Source of the DNA: Thereva unica
Taxonomy: Eukaryota > Arthropoda > Insecta > Diptera > Therevidae
DNA: 64,000 nt
Direction of reading: 5' to 3'
NCBI GenBank assembly: GCA_949987705.1
Contig: OX465282.1
Coordinates: 63,113,922-63,177,921 of the forward strand
The translations under genes were made by a program, and so were the position numbers. This document shows positions 10,633 through 22,190 of this stretch, in pieces. Within the stretch, counting starts at the first letter, position 1; every line of letters starts with the position of its first letter. The notes under the pieces were generated by a model. That model saw only the letters and a program-made list of their open reading frames with translations, did not search any database and was not told where the DNA came from.

Positions 10633-10923
10633 CTGTATTCAAGGGCCTCCAATTTCTTTATTTGCTGTTCATCGAGTGTGGACAGTGCCAGCACTCGATC
10701 GTAAACTCGTTCCAATAATCCATTTGCCGAATGCGCCATTGACGTCTAGATTTAAAAATAACAACAAACACGATCAATTAGATATTCGACATTTAGAACT
10801 GTCTTAACGATCACCACTAACCCCATTGTAGCCAACAGGAGCAACATGCCGCCGCCTCTGAGGTGTTATCTGATTGCAAGAACCTAAACAAAACACCGAA
10901 AATAGTAGAATTTGCACCTTCAT
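10633..10923 (-). CDS. Candidate host gene: first two coding exons of a secreted protein
   Basis: The ATG at 10923-10921 opens a frame whose first ~17 residues are a typical signal peptide (MKVQILLFSVFCLGSC). Exon 1 (10822-10923, 34 codons) ends at a good donor (ggg|gttagt). After a 76-bp intron (10746-10821) ending in tttttaaatctag, exon 2 (10633-10745) continues in the same frame without a stop. Exon 2 contains an acidic, probably helical segment (NGLLERVYDRVLALSTLDEQ) and ends at a second donor (tacag|gttaga) in phase 2. A TATAAA word lies at 10962-10967, but its spacing to a start site is uncertain. The rest of the gene was not found to the left and would be behind a TE-filled intron. The product family is not recognised. 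Intron size, signal peptide and frame agreement make chance unlikely, but no homology was checked. Confidence 0.6.
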
Positions 10924-11037
10924 TATGAACAAATTTTTTTTGTGTTGCAACTGATTCACAATTTATAGGTTTTGAAAAATCACAACCGAAGTCGCGGACA
11001 TAATCGGAAACATCCGCACAGCACCAAACACTATACA

Positions 11038-11783
11038 AAATTAAGTATGTCGTAACTCAACGTCGACTCTCCCGCGATCGGTCCCAAACTAAACGCAAGA
11101 TCTGCGGCGAAGAAACGTTCGAGTCAGGGGTGCTTTCTTAGTCATTTGGATTGAATATAGCCGAAGACTTTTGCCTTTGGCTTTGTATTTCGCTTACCGG
11201 CTAAGCCAAACAGCTGTCGTCTTCCTCTTGCTATTCGGCCGTGCTGCTCCGCATCTCAACATGATCATCTTTTCGCGGCTTCTGAGGTGATTTTTCTTTC
11301 TTCTTTTGCACAACCATTTTGTGGGGAATTTTGGTAAAGGTAATGTGCCTTTGCCAAATAAATTACGCGACGCCAACTTGTCCTACCCTCTTGATTGAAA
11401 GGTAGTGGAAGTGAAGATGAATGTCTTCAGAGGAAACAGAAGCGCCGTAGATTAGTGGTTTATGCAATTATTTCTTCCACAAAAAAAATGTGTTAAGGTG
11501 ATTGATTTATGTGGTCTTCAGCTTAATGATAATTGATGTTAATAGAAGTCTAGCATACAGAGCTGATTAGTCTGGTAGAAAATGTTTATGATATAAACTG
11601 TTTACTTAAATTAGTACCCAAAAAATGATGTTAGCAAGTACATTTTGCAATAAAGTTTTACTATCCGTTCGATTATTCGCTTAATTGAAAACAAATAAAA
11701 ATAAAAAATCGTTAGTTTAAAAAAAAATTAAAAAAACACATATACAACAATGTCAACAATCTTGTAATCAAATTATAATTATA
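11038..11783. other. Upstream region of the host gene; no clear element
   Basis: A minus-strand open stretch at 11194-11376 ends at a donor-like ccg|gtaagc (about 11200), and could be an upstream non-coding exon or chance. The rest shows nothing recognisable. Confidence 0.3.
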
Positions 11784-12345
11784 ATGGCCGAGGTTCCATC
11801 CGCAAATGAAGAAACGATGCAGACATTGCAAATAATGTTTTCGGGCTTCGCAAAATTTAAATTGCTAAATAATTACTATTTCCATGGGCATAAAAGAATC
11901 CAACTACATTCGAATTTCTTATGCAAGGTCAGACTCGATCCTTTCAAGTTAAATTCGGTTAACAAGGTTTCTGGAGGGCTCTATGTGAAATACAACTTTT
12001 TGAGTGATAACCCATTTGCGTACACAATTCGAAATTACACAAGATGTCTGGAAAAAAATTTTTTTTAATTTATGCGAACTGAATTTTAATAAGGGGATGA
12101 TAAGTGAATTCATAACGTGTAGCATTGCAAGTGCAGCCCGGCAAACAAAGTGCCTCCATAATAATAGTTTACTTTGTCAAATGAAAAGAAAACTTGTGGC
12201 TCCATGCATAAATTTGCAGTTTCTTATTAAATGTAGAATATTACGCAAATTTATCAATAACACAAATGTATTTTCATCTATATCAACTCACAGGGGCCAT
12301 AAGATGTTCCTTGATTCCACTATTACACTGAGGTGGATTGTATAA
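11784..12345 (+). CDS. Unrecognised ORF pair, frameshifted, cut by the errantivirus
   Basis: One frame (11784-12068, 94 aa) starts MAEVPSANEETMQTLQIMF. A second (12004-12345, 113 aa) continues in another frame across a run of ten T's near 12057, so the two may be one ~185-aa frame with a homopolymer length error or frameshift. The composition is protein-like, with several cysteines in the second half. The stop at 12343-12345 straddles the boundary with the retroelement; without the insertion the frame would also meet TAG just after the target site. No family is recognised. Confidence 0.3.
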
Positions 12346-12587
12346 GTTAATAAAACATTTATTATTTTGTTTTAAAAAAAATATTTTTTAGCTCAAGAGA
12401 GCGTCTTTCTTTATTGAAAGTTAAATTACAATTGATTTCTTAAATCTAATAAACTTAAAAGCTACTCTAGTTCATTTCTGCATTCACACGCCGGTGTCCA
12501 TTATCCAGACGCGCGATCAGCAATTTTTGGAGTTTCCTGTGGGAACTGCGTTGGCTCCTCGTGTTTCCGGTGGGAACGTTGTTAACT
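12345..12587 (-). repeat. Errantivirus 3' LTR (243 bp)
   Basis: Nearly identical to 19661-19912. It lacks the 9 bp taaagttgg present in the other LTR near 19846 and differs at two bases. The TSD TATA sits immediately left. Confidence 0.92.
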
Positions 12588-12600
12588 CTTCCCCTCTTAA
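12588..12600 (-). promoter_or_regulatory. Polypurine tract of the errantivirus
   Basis: On the minus strand ttaagaggggaag abuts the 3' LTR start AGTTAAC; this is the expected plus-strand priming site. Confidence 0.8.
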
Positions 12601-12619
12601 ATGCGGATGTCCTCATCTG

Positions 12620-14180
12620 CTACATGTTGGATTGATGAACGTGTGGTTTACTGAAGAATGATGGTATTAACGTTGAGTAAGTTACTGTAGGTAAGGATTC
12701 TGCGACTGATGTTACAGCAGGTAGAGATTCTGTGGCTGATGTTACTGTAGGTAAGGATACTGCGGCTGTTTGATGAGTATCGTCTCGCTTATCGAAGATG
12801 ACTTCCGTTTTCCTGATAGTTAGTAGTTTTGGAACAGTGATGATTATCAGGAGCAATATTGTTACGGCAATCAGTCCATAGTTGTACCATTTCTCGATTT
12901 GATTTTCATTTTTCAGAAGCTGGATCTGGTTGGTGTTGTTGACATGGAGTTCCTTCATCATTTCCAGTGATAGGAGTTCTCTGTATTGGTTTTCCTTGGG
13001 CATTGGTTGTAATATTGCAGGTAGAATGTTTGGCTATTGACTGTAATGGTAGCGTTGTTGAATTTGATCAGAAATGTGCCGCTTAGGTTGTAGGGGATGT
13101 TGTTGATGTTGACTGGTCCTTGGAAATCGTTTATTAATAGGATGCCGGAGGAGATTTCTTCTAGCGTGGGTATCTGATGACCATTGGTTTTGTTGCATAA
13201 TGAACTAGAACTTAGTAACAGTTTGGGAATACATGATGAATTACTTATATCTATCAAATTATTTTGATTACATATGGAAAGACTACTATAAGTTTTACAT
13301 TCTTTAGTTATTGAGAGTAATTTATTTTCGGCTTTCAAAATTACATTTTCTTTAAAATCTAAAATTATATTATTCCTTTTAACAGGTTTAATTTTTATTT
13401 TGTCATAGATTTCTTTAGTGGTAATAGGAATGTTAACTATATAGAGTAAAGACGATTTGTTACTTACAATTTTTACGCTAGCAAATTCTAAAGCTTCTTC
13501 TACAGAAATATAAGGAATTCTTTCTTTATCTAAAATCTTGGTAGCCAAATCTAATTCTTTATGAGATAGCATCATGGTGTTTACTACGCCTGATTTTTTC
13601 AAAATTTATAGCATATTTTAAGTTTATTAATTCTTCTTTAATTAATTAATTTTGTATTGCATATTATATGCGTATTCATTCCTCAGTTTATTGTTTGATT
13701 TAAAAAGAGTTTCAATATTATTTGTAATTCTGGTAATGTTGTTTAGCCTATCGTTTAGCAATTTGTTTATTACTACCTGTCTATTATTGTTTTCCAGTAC
13801 GTCATTCATCTTCGCCTTTATTGTTAAAAAATCTTCATGGTCGGGCGTGCCCGCGATCCATTTCCATGCGGACCCGATAAAGTCTAAAGATCGTTTACTT
13901 TTTTTTGGTTTTATGTTATCCAACAGTTCTTGAATTTGCAACAATTCATGGTGAATATATGGGAACATTGGATCGTCCTTAAAAGTATCATTATCAAGTG
14001 CGGTCGTAATGTCAGCTGTTAAGTTGTCGTACAGTCTTAGGTCGATGTCATGTATTATTTTAAAGTTTCCAGTTTGTATCTTGGCTTGTCCTTGGTTTAT
14101 TGTAATTATTTGGGAATTTGAATAATCGAGGAGTTGGACTTCGCAGTTTGCTATTGAGATGATAAGGCTGCAATGGAGAA
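12620..14180 (-). pseudogene. Errantivirus env-like glycoprotein (broken)
   Basis: The frame is open from about 14180 (hydrophobic start resembling a signal peptide) to 13642, then changes frame to 13602-12958 and again to 13003-12620. Landmarks: a basic cleavage-like site KKSKR followed by SLDFIGSAWKWIAGTPD, the hallmark segment of the insect errantivirus/baculovirus F-type envelope family, around 13870. A transmembrane segment (YNYGLIAVTILLLIIITV) lies near the C-terminus around 12860. In related elements env is expressed from a spliced RNA and would sit in the membrane. Here at least two frame changes break it, one beside an AATT repeat near 13640, the other near 13000. Confidence 0.8.
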
Positions 14181-17100
14181 TTAATTACGAATATTACTTT
14201 TGTGCACTGTTTTACCAGATTCTGTAATAACGGTACTATTTCTATTTTCCTTAACTATTTCCTTAACGTAACGAACAGTTAGTTTAGTTCCTATTCTTTT
14301 ATTATGTTTTACGAATATAGTTTCGCCTGCGTTATAATTTTTTAGGGGTTTTCGTTTTTTATTGTGCTGCTTTATATCGTACTGTTGTTTTTGTTTTAAT
14401 TTTTCTATGTTATCTGCTCTAGTTTTCTCGAAGTCTTCCGGGCTTATTCTTGGTGAACGACCAAAGAAAAGTTCGACGGGTTTCTTTCGAGTGACTGAGT
14501 GTATTGTGTCATTGTACTCATGGGTTGCCCTTTCGAGCAATTCTTCGAATGAACGCGAGGTTCCTTCGGCTTTCAGACACCTCATGATTTCAATCAGGGT
14601 GGAATGGAACCTTTCGATCTGTCCATTCACTTCGCTTTTGTAAGGTGGGACTTTGAATACACGTATGGCTAATTCGTCTTCCATCATTGACATTAAGGAT
14701 AACGATATGAAGGATTTCTCATTATCCAGAATAACAATTTCAGTTACTGTATAAAAGAAGAGTATGTCTCTCAAAGGGCCACGGATATCTTCTACTGAGC
14801 GTGATTTGATTAAAATCGTTTTTGCATATTTGGTGAATTTGTCCACTGCTGTTAGGGCCATGTGACCTTCGGCATGGAGTATATCGATATGAATTATGTG
14901 ACCTGGATAATTCGGAATTGGGGTTGGATTTATAAAGGTTTTATTTGGATGTCTATCATATTTATTCTCCTTGCAAAACGAACAGTTTTTTAATAGTCTT
15001 TTAATTTTGAAACTCATTCTAGGGAAATAAAAATTCTGTAGTAATTGTTGGCGGTTTTCTTCTGCGTTTCTATGTGCTCTACGATGTGTTATTAATATTT
15101 TTTCATCTTGTTCTTCCTCGTTCGGTATATCTTCAACGATAGTCTGGGTATATCTGAACTTGTAATTTCTAAAATGTGCGGGGTATATTTCTTGTATTAA
15201 ACCCATAATTCTTTCATTCGTTAGGAGTCCATTAATTGTGTGTGGGTTTAGATATCTTTTGAAAATTTGTATAATATCTTGCTGTGTGTAAGTTGGTTTG
15301 ATAAAGGTATGGCGGGTATAGTGATCAAATGGGTTTTGCAGTTGGTAAGAATCTTCTTCTCCGAGTTTAAGTATAATTTGGTTGCGAAATACGTTAATGG
15401 GCGATTCCACGGTGGGTATTAGGTTTTGAGAGGAACTTTCGTCGCTATGCTGTGTGGCGGTCATCGAATTTATTTCTGGTACTGGTGGGAGTCTAGAAAG
15501 GCTATCGGCAACTATGTTGGTTCTTCCGGGTTTGTATCTCAATTCGTAATTGTATTCCTCGAGTATGGCCTTCCACCTTTTCATTTTTGCATTGGTATTT
15601 TTATTACTGAGTGCGTATGTTAAAGGTTGGTGATCTGTATAAATTATGACCTTTCTGGAACCGTAGAGGTAATTTCTTAAGGAATTGAGGGCCCATATGA
15701 TGGCAAGCATTTCCTTCTCGTTGGTTGCGTAATTTTCTTCAGTTTGACTGAGAGTTCGAGAAAGAAAAGTTATGGGTTTGTTTTCCTGCATTAGCACAGC
15801 GCCTATTGCTTGATTTGAGGCGTCAGTAGTGAGTTCAAAAGTCTTGTTAAAATCGGGATGAGTAAGAAGGAGGTCTGTCGATACTAAGGCACTTTTAATC
15901 TTTTTAATGCTTCCACTGCTTCTGGTGTTAGCGTGATCAATTTATTTTTTGAAAGGTTTTTGGACACTCGTCCGTCTTCCCCTCTTAAAAGGGATGTCAG
16001 GGGCTTTGCAATTTTGGCATAGTCGCAAATGAATCTGCGGTAGTACCCTGACATACCAAGAAATGATCTGAGGTCCTTCAATGTTTTGGGTGGAGGCAGG
16101 TTTGTTATTTCTTCTACCTTTTTTGGATTTGTTTTAATTCGATCAGTGGAAACTAAGAACCCTAGAAATTCCACTTCTTTTTTTAAAAAATCAGACTTGT
16201 CTAATTGGATTTTCATATTTGCCCTTTCCAATGTTTCAAAAATAATTTTGAGGTTTTTGAAATGCTCATGAAGATCCTTTGCGAAAATGACTAAATCGTC
16301 GATATAAACATAGCAGCGTACACCAATATGTTCCCTAAGAATGTCATCTAAAGTTCTTTGAAATATAGAAGGCGCATTCTTAAGGCCAAATGGGAGTCGC
16401 GTAAATTCGAACTTTCCATTGTTGACAGAAAATGCTGTTTTTTCAATGTCTTTTTCTTTCAGAGGGATCTGGTGAAAACCACTTTTTAAGTCTATTATTG
16501 AAAACCAGCTATTTTTGCCAAGATTCGCTAATACTTCAGATATGTATATCAGGAATGGGGTATTTATCGGGGATTGTTATAGAATTCAATTTGCGATAAT
16601 CTATTACGAGTCTGAATTTTTTTCTCCGGATGCGTCCATTTTTTTGGGCACAACCCACACTGGAGAGTTGTATGGTGATTTCGATGGACGGATAATTCCA
16701 TCCTCTAACAATTTTTTTATTTGCGTGTCTACCTCATTTTTTAATGCCATCGGGTATGGATATAATTTGGAATATACGGGGCTGTCCGTTGTGGTACGAA
16801 TTTCTCCCTTAACAACTGAAGTGTAGGTGAGTTTTTCGTCAGGTTCCGAGAACAAATTTGGATAATTGTTTATTATTTGATGTAATTGATTTGCTTGCTC
16901 CTCAGACATATGGTTAGTTCTGACATTTATGGAGTTTACAAATTCGCTGATATGCTGTTTCAATGGGATTTTGATTCCGGGATCGATTATCATGTAATCA
17001 TATTTGGTGTAGATTTCAGCATTCAGTTGTTTAAGTGTGTCGTAACCTATAATTCCGCTAAACGAGATGAGGGTTGGAAGAATGAAAAATTTTATTTTAC

Positions 17101-17310
17101 CGGTTCCGGTTCCAAAAATATCAACTAAAGTGTGGTGAGTGATCCTGACGCTTCCTCCTACCGATTTTGCGTAAAATGGTCTTTCATTGAGAATAGGATA
17201 TTTTACTAGATGGGGTTGAACGTAATTTTTATTTGAGCCTGTGTCGATTAGGATTTTTAATGTTTCTCCGTTCTTCATCACTTTCTCGACATACGGTAAT
17301 GAAGAACTGT
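14181..17310 (-). pseudogene. Errantivirus pol: protease, RT, RNase H, integrase (broken)
   Basis: The protease has ILIDTGSNKNYV at the start (17281-16604 frame). The RT has its N-terminal SPYNSPVWVVPKK block there, and YIDD at 16295-16306 in the next frame. RNase H (TTDAS, YTDHQPLTY) and integrase (His/Cys zinc region HRRAH...CSFCKENK; catalytic D in HIDIL, D in LDNEKSF, E in NGQIERFHS) share one long frame ending at 14181. Breaks: one base short in an A-run near 16605, an insertion of about 4 bp near 16546, and another A-run loss near 15895. Each is a small indel, leaving all catalytic residues present. Confidence 0.9.
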
Positions 17311-18669
17311 TTAACCTAAAAAATGAATGTCTGTAAGATATTCGGGGGGATCATAGTCAATTTTTTCTGCATCGTCAATGTAATCAATTAAGGTTTGCTC
17401 ATAATTTGAATCATTGCGTAAAATTTCTTCCATGTAATTATTTAATTCTACATTATTGGTTTCAGTTGCATCATCGATGAACTGTTCATTATTAGTTTGC
17501 TGTTCCGTATTAAATATTCGTTGTTGTTTGTTTGGGTAGGCTACACACGAGTTTAGAGACAGATTTCTCTTCTGGACAAATGGTGGACCTTGTGGTCTAT
17601 TTTGATAATTGATTGCTCGAGATTGCATCGAGGAATCCACGTCCATAGGTTCTGGACGAGGTGAGGGTTTTATTGGTGGCAATCGAGAGTTGTTTTGGAA
17701 CGGTCTTTGTTGCTGCTGTGGGAAATGAGAGCGTTGGGGTGATCCTTGTTGTTGATTGAGAAGCTCGGGATAAAAATGCCTTCGAGGTGCAGGTATTGGG
17801 GTCATGTCATTTGGATGAAAAAATTTTCTTCTAGGCGGTACTGGGGGTGGTTGAGGCATATATTTATTCTTAGTTTGGTTGTGGTTTGCGTACTGTGTTC
17901 GAAAGTTCACATTTTCGAGTTTCAAACAAAGATGAAGGGCTTGAGGCAAATCTGTAGGTTCTTTTATACTTAATAATCGCGGAAGGTCTCCTTTCAGTCC
18001 TCTGACGAAAGTGTCTAAAGCTTTGTCTCTGTAAGTTTGTGTGAGATTATTCATACTTTCTGTACCTATTTCCATGGATGACAACTTGTTTAGAATCAAA
18101 GATAGGTGTTGCTAGACTAATTGATAGAATTCTGAGACTGAATGATTTCCCTGTACGAGAGTGGTCATTTGGTACTCTAAGGTACCGAGGTCACGCTTAT
18201 CAGCATAGTGTAGCATAAGACATTTAGAGATTTTACTCCAATTAAGGGGTGTGTTGTACGACTCCAGGACAACGTCGGCTTGTCCTGTAATTTTGTTCCT
18301 AATTACACTGAGAATACCGTAGTATTTAGGGGAACCTTGAAGAGGTTTATAAAGATCTAAGATACGTTCTACGCTTTTGCGCCATGAGCTGAATTCTCCA
18401 GCTTGTCCCGAAAATTCCCGTAAACTTTTAACAACGTCCGGTATTTTGTCCATCGAGGAAAGGTTTGCGAGTTGTGTTGGTTCAATAGTTTGGTCAACGT
18501 CATTGTTTATATCAGATTCTGGGTGCAGTAGAGAATTTATAATTGCTCGTCCTTCTCGTCTCAACGCGTCAACTACCAGTCGGCATACCAAGTTTTCGAT
18601 CATTTGAGTGTTTATAGGAGATTGGGATTCAAGAACTGGTGGTTCAGTTGCGTTACTGTTGGTTGCCAT
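17311..18669 (-). pseudogene. Errantivirus gag (one in-frame stop)
   Basis: The ATG at 18669 starts a frame that is open to 17311 except for one TAG at 18112-18114; both halves are in the same frame. The N-terminal half contains an [15 protein letters not shown] block and the central capsid-like region with FVRGLKGDLPRLL. The C-terminal half is proline-, glutamine- and asparagine-rich and lacks a CCHC zinc knuckle, as is usual for this group. The product would assemble the particle. The stop codon sits between structural segments and would truncate the protein at 185 residues. Confidence 0.88.
17317..17323 (-). promoter_or_regulatory. Gag-pol -1 frameshift heptamer T TTTTTA
   Basis: Gag ends cat ttt tta ggt taa. 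The pol frame is -1 relative to gag and is open through this point. T TTT TTA fits the canonical X XXY YYZ slippery pattern, four bases before the gag stop. This is the usual way gypsy-group elements make Gag-Pol. Confidence 0.75.
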
Positions 18670-19643
18670 TATTTTAATAAATTTAGGACCTTAAAGGCGA
18701 AGATGTTAACGAGTGACTTAATTTTCGTTTATTTATCCTTTTGTATTTAAATGTTTCTTTGAAACTTTTATTATAGTTTGGGAGCCGATACCAAATAAAA
18801 AATTTGACAATAATAAAAATTAATATTCGAATTCTTAAGGGAAAAAAATTTTTTTTCTAATGTAATCTCGTTATGATTCACTTTTTTTTTCACTTTTTAA
18901 TTGTTTCTTTTGGTTCAGTTGAAAATATTTTTAATAATAATAATTACTTTAATATAGTCGTATTATTTTTTATAATGATAATGTTTTAATTAAAATATTT
19001 CGATATTGGCACAATGAAAATAACTATTTTAATTTAATCTTGTTATATTTTTCGCTTTATTTTTCTTCACTTTGATATTTGTTTAGATAATTGAAATTGA
19101 TTGATATTGAAGCTTATTAATCTTTTTGTTTAGTTCATAAAATTTCTAATTGTATTTTTTTAAATGAAAAACTTAAGGACTTACATAAAAATTATTATTC
19201 TAATTTCCATTGTAGTTATATGTGTAGGACCTCTGTGAAGTGGTGCTGGTCAAGGCGGCTGTTGTCTTCCTTTCCTTCGGCGGTAGTTCAACTCCTTTTT
19301 GCTCTGCAAGCTACTTAGGGGCCTCGTTTCCTTAACACTTACACAACACTTTTTTGTTAATATCGTGTTTGCACAATTCTCTTCTTTTACTGCACTTGGT
19401 TATCGTGCGGTGGTTGATTGAAGGAATTTAAAAACTTTGTTTCGTTTCACTAGTTTTGGTTATTCTAGTCACTGCAGGATAAAACTCAGTTTCTGTTTTC
19501 ACTAGTCTTTGGTTAAACTAGATACTGCAGTAAACAAATCGATTCGCGAACTCGTTTTATTAAATTAAACTTTTAACTTTGCGTTTTTAATTCGCGTCGA
19601 ATTTGCCGAAACTTTTTTACGATATTAACTACAACTCAACAGG
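18670..19643 (-). other. Errantivirus leader (5' untranslated region)
   Basis: Very AT-rich, without ORFs, between the primer site and gag. It would hold packaging signals and the env splice donor; none can be pointed to with confidence. Confidence 0.6.
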
Positions 19644-19661
19644 GTCCCTGCTCGGGCGCCA
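19644..19661 (-). promoter_or_regulatory. Primer binding site, tRNA-Lys type
   Basis: Minus strand tggcgcccgagcagggac directly after the 5' LTR. It corresponds to the 3' end of a tRNA-Lys with at most one difference from well-known versions. Confidence 0.8.
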
Positions 19662-19912
19662 GTTAATAAAACATTTATTATTTTGTTTTAAAAAAAATAT
19701 TTTTTAGCTCAAGAAAGCGTCTTTCTTTATTGAAAGTTAAATTACAATTGATTTCTTAAATCTAATAAACTTAAAAGCTACTCTAGTTCATTTCTGCATT
19801 CACACGCCGGTGTCCATTATCCAGACGCGCGATCAGCAATTTTTGGTAAAGTTGGAGTTTCCTGTGGGAACTGCGTTAGCTCCTCGTGTTTCCGGTGGGA
19901 ACGTTGTTAACT
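19661..19912 (-). repeat. Errantivirus 5' LTR (252 bp)
   Basis: Carries promoter and polyadenylation functions in this group. It has an extra taaagttgg relative to the 3' LTR. TSD TATA at 19913-19916. Confidence 0.92.
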
Positions 19913-20483
19913 TATAGAATGTAGTATATATGCATGGAAATTTCGTGTTGGTACAGCAATTTGGTTACATTTTTGCATTTTCCCTTATTGGCCACTCGTA
20001 CTACCTCTTCATTTTTTTTATTTCACACACATTGCGTGTATTGTGAAAGTAATGCCGCCTCCTTTTATCGTAAATATTATTTCTTTGATATTTTTACTTT
20101 TTCACTCGCCTTGAAATTATTACCAGCTGGCTCAAGGGCACTGAAGCAGCTCATCCCTCAGTTCTAGCTCATCACTGTTATTATTATTGCTTGCTGCTAT
20201 TACATTCTATTAAAATAAGTTCAAATCATTGGCCTTGAACGTTTGCCAGGTCGTCTAGTGACATCTGTTTAGTCTGCGGGTATGACGTGCTTCCATAGCA
20301 AGTAATTAATGCCAGGAAGGTGTGCGCCCCTTTGATTGGTAGCTGAGAATGCGTCTTAAACTCGATACTACCGTCATCAGTTGGTTTTCCGGGATGCATC
20401 ACACGGTTATTATTATTCTTGTTGAGGGGCGCTTTAGCGGGCACTGCGACCTATTTGTTTGGTCTATTGTGCCATCCCCTTCT

Positions 20484-21642
20484 TTAAAAACCATCAAGGT
20501 TAAGGCTTCTTGGGTAGCCTAAAACTGATTTAGGGTTGCTGTCCCAAATCTCCCTGGGAGTAGGGAAATCACGATGGAGAAGGCTCAGTCTTTTCCTCGC
20601 TGTAGCCTCACAGTCGCACATCAAGTGCTCCGCGGTTTCGGGAGCTGTCCCGCAGAATCGACAGCCAGAGTCGGCCACCAGTCCTATTTTGTTTAGGTGA
20701 TAGTTAAGCGAACAGTGGCCCGTCAGGAGCTCTGTTATTATTTTTAGATCCCACCTCTTGAGATTTAAAAGTTTGCCCGCCTTAGCTTTATCGATTTGGA
20801 TGAATCTTTTAGCTTGACGAGCACCCTGGGTCCTAGACCAGCTTTGAAGAGACATCTGGTCAACCCAATTCTTTAAGGCCATTTTTACGTGGCAGCTTGC
20901 TAAGCTACAGAAAGGTTCCGGACCAATAGGTAATGAGTTTGCGCCTGCTCTAGCCAGGCTATCGGCAATCTCATTACCAATGTGACCTTCGTGGCCCGGA
21001 ATCCACATCAGCGTGACACTATTGTTCCTACTGAGGAATTTCAGGGATTGAAGACAATCCAGGACAGTCTTTGATGACACTCTGTGCGATTTAATGGCCA
21101 GCAGTGCAGCTTGACTGTCCGAGAAAATAACAATGTTAGAGCTATTTGGAGCTCTATTAATACAAGTCTGAGCACACACCTGGATTGCGAGTACCTCAGC
21201 CTGAAAAACAGTGGGGGTAGTGCCCAGAGCCATGGATATTTTGCTCCTTGGGCCATAAACATCCAGCCCTTCCCCTTTATCGGTTTTGGAACCATCTGTG
21301 TACCAAAAGGCCGTGCTTCCTCTAAAGAGAGGCCTGCCATGTTGCCACTCTGACCTACTTCGAATAATCGTCGTAAACGGTTTGTCAAAGTCAAGAGTAG
21401 CAGGAATGGTATCGGACAAAGATATCATTGGCTCCAAGTTCAGCTCCTTGAGGATCGATAAATGATCCAGCAGGTCTCCTGGCTTAAAGGAGAATAGCTC
21501 CCGTAGACGCAGTGCCCCTGCCAGAGCCTCTTTTTTCACCACCAGGTGTAGCGGAGGAAGGTTCAGTAGAGCCTCCATAGCCACAGTCGGACAGGTGCTT
21601 TTGGCCCCTGTGATACCAAGACAGGCCAGTCTTTGCACCCTG
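20484..21642 (-). pseudogene. LINE RNase H and C-terminal cysteine motif
   Basis: The frame (with Met at 21665 belonging to inserted sequence) is open across 21642-20484. RNase H residues are visible: FWYTDGSKT with the first aspartate, a glutamate in FQAEVLAIQVC, SDSQAAL with a second aspartate, and the final IADSLARAGA. A CRFCGTAPETAEHLMCDC motif near the end is the usual C-terminal zinc-like block of I/R1 LINEs. RNase H removes the RNA strand after reverse transcription. The domain itself looks intact, but the element is dead. Confidence 0.88.
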
Positions 21643-21754
21643 GCCAGCTTCAGCCGCGGATTCAAGGGGGGGGGGGGTCACGGGGGTCATGACCCCCCCC
21701 AAATGCTCGAACTATGCAATAATAGCACTGTAGAACAAATGACAAACTATTTTT

Positions 21755-22190
21755 TCTCATATGGAAAAAAATTGATATTCATTGAGATCTGAGCTTTTGG
21801 AACACGACTGTTTTGGTGGTTTGTAATTATCAACTCTTTTTCAAAAGTTATTAACTTTTGAATGTTATGTTAAATGCAAGCAAATGAAAACAAATAATTT
21901 TGTTTTTGGCAAATATTTTATTTTAATACAATAGAAAATGTATACAAAAGTACTATATATACTATAAATATAAAAAGTTTTTGTTTTGAACATTTTTCAA
22001 ACAGTTTTTCGTAAAATTTCTGATCCGAACATATTAAAAAAAACCATATTGAGTAAAAAAAAATTCGAACTTTCAAAAGTTAATAACTTTTGAAAAAGAG
22101 TTGATAATTACAAACTACCAAAACAGTCGTGTTCCAAAAGCTCAGATTTCAATGAATATCAAATTTTTTTCCATATGAGAAAATTCGTGT
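21755..22190. repeat. Foldback element 1 inside the hAT
   Basis: The left arm (from tttttctcatatggaaaaaa at about 21755 to 21865) and right arm (about 22070-22190) are near-perfect reverse complements of about 115 bp, sharing gagcttttggaacacgactg. The ~205-bp centre is AT-rich. Confidence 0.85.

Larger units (their letters stand above)
12345..19912 (-). mobile_element. Complete-length errantivirus-type LTR retroelement (gypsy group with env)
   Basis: Order on the minus strand: 5' LTR (19661-19912), tRNA-Lys-like primer site, ~970-bp leader, gag, pol, env, polypurine tract, 3' LTR (12345-12587). TATA duplications flank it at 12341-12344 and 19913-19916. LTRs begin AGTTAAC and end TTAACT, as in gypsy-type errantiviruses. 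The two LTRs differ by two substitutions plus a 9-bp indel, so the insertion is recent. All three genes carry stops or frameshifts, so as written it is non-functional. Confidence 0.92.

Noticed and set aside
13652..13933. Plus-strand hydrophobic ORF
   Set aside because: Antisense shadow of the env-like gene.
21665..21700. G- and C-runs as a possible regulatory G-quadruplex
   Set aside because: They are the terminal G/C runs of the hAT element and are explained by it.
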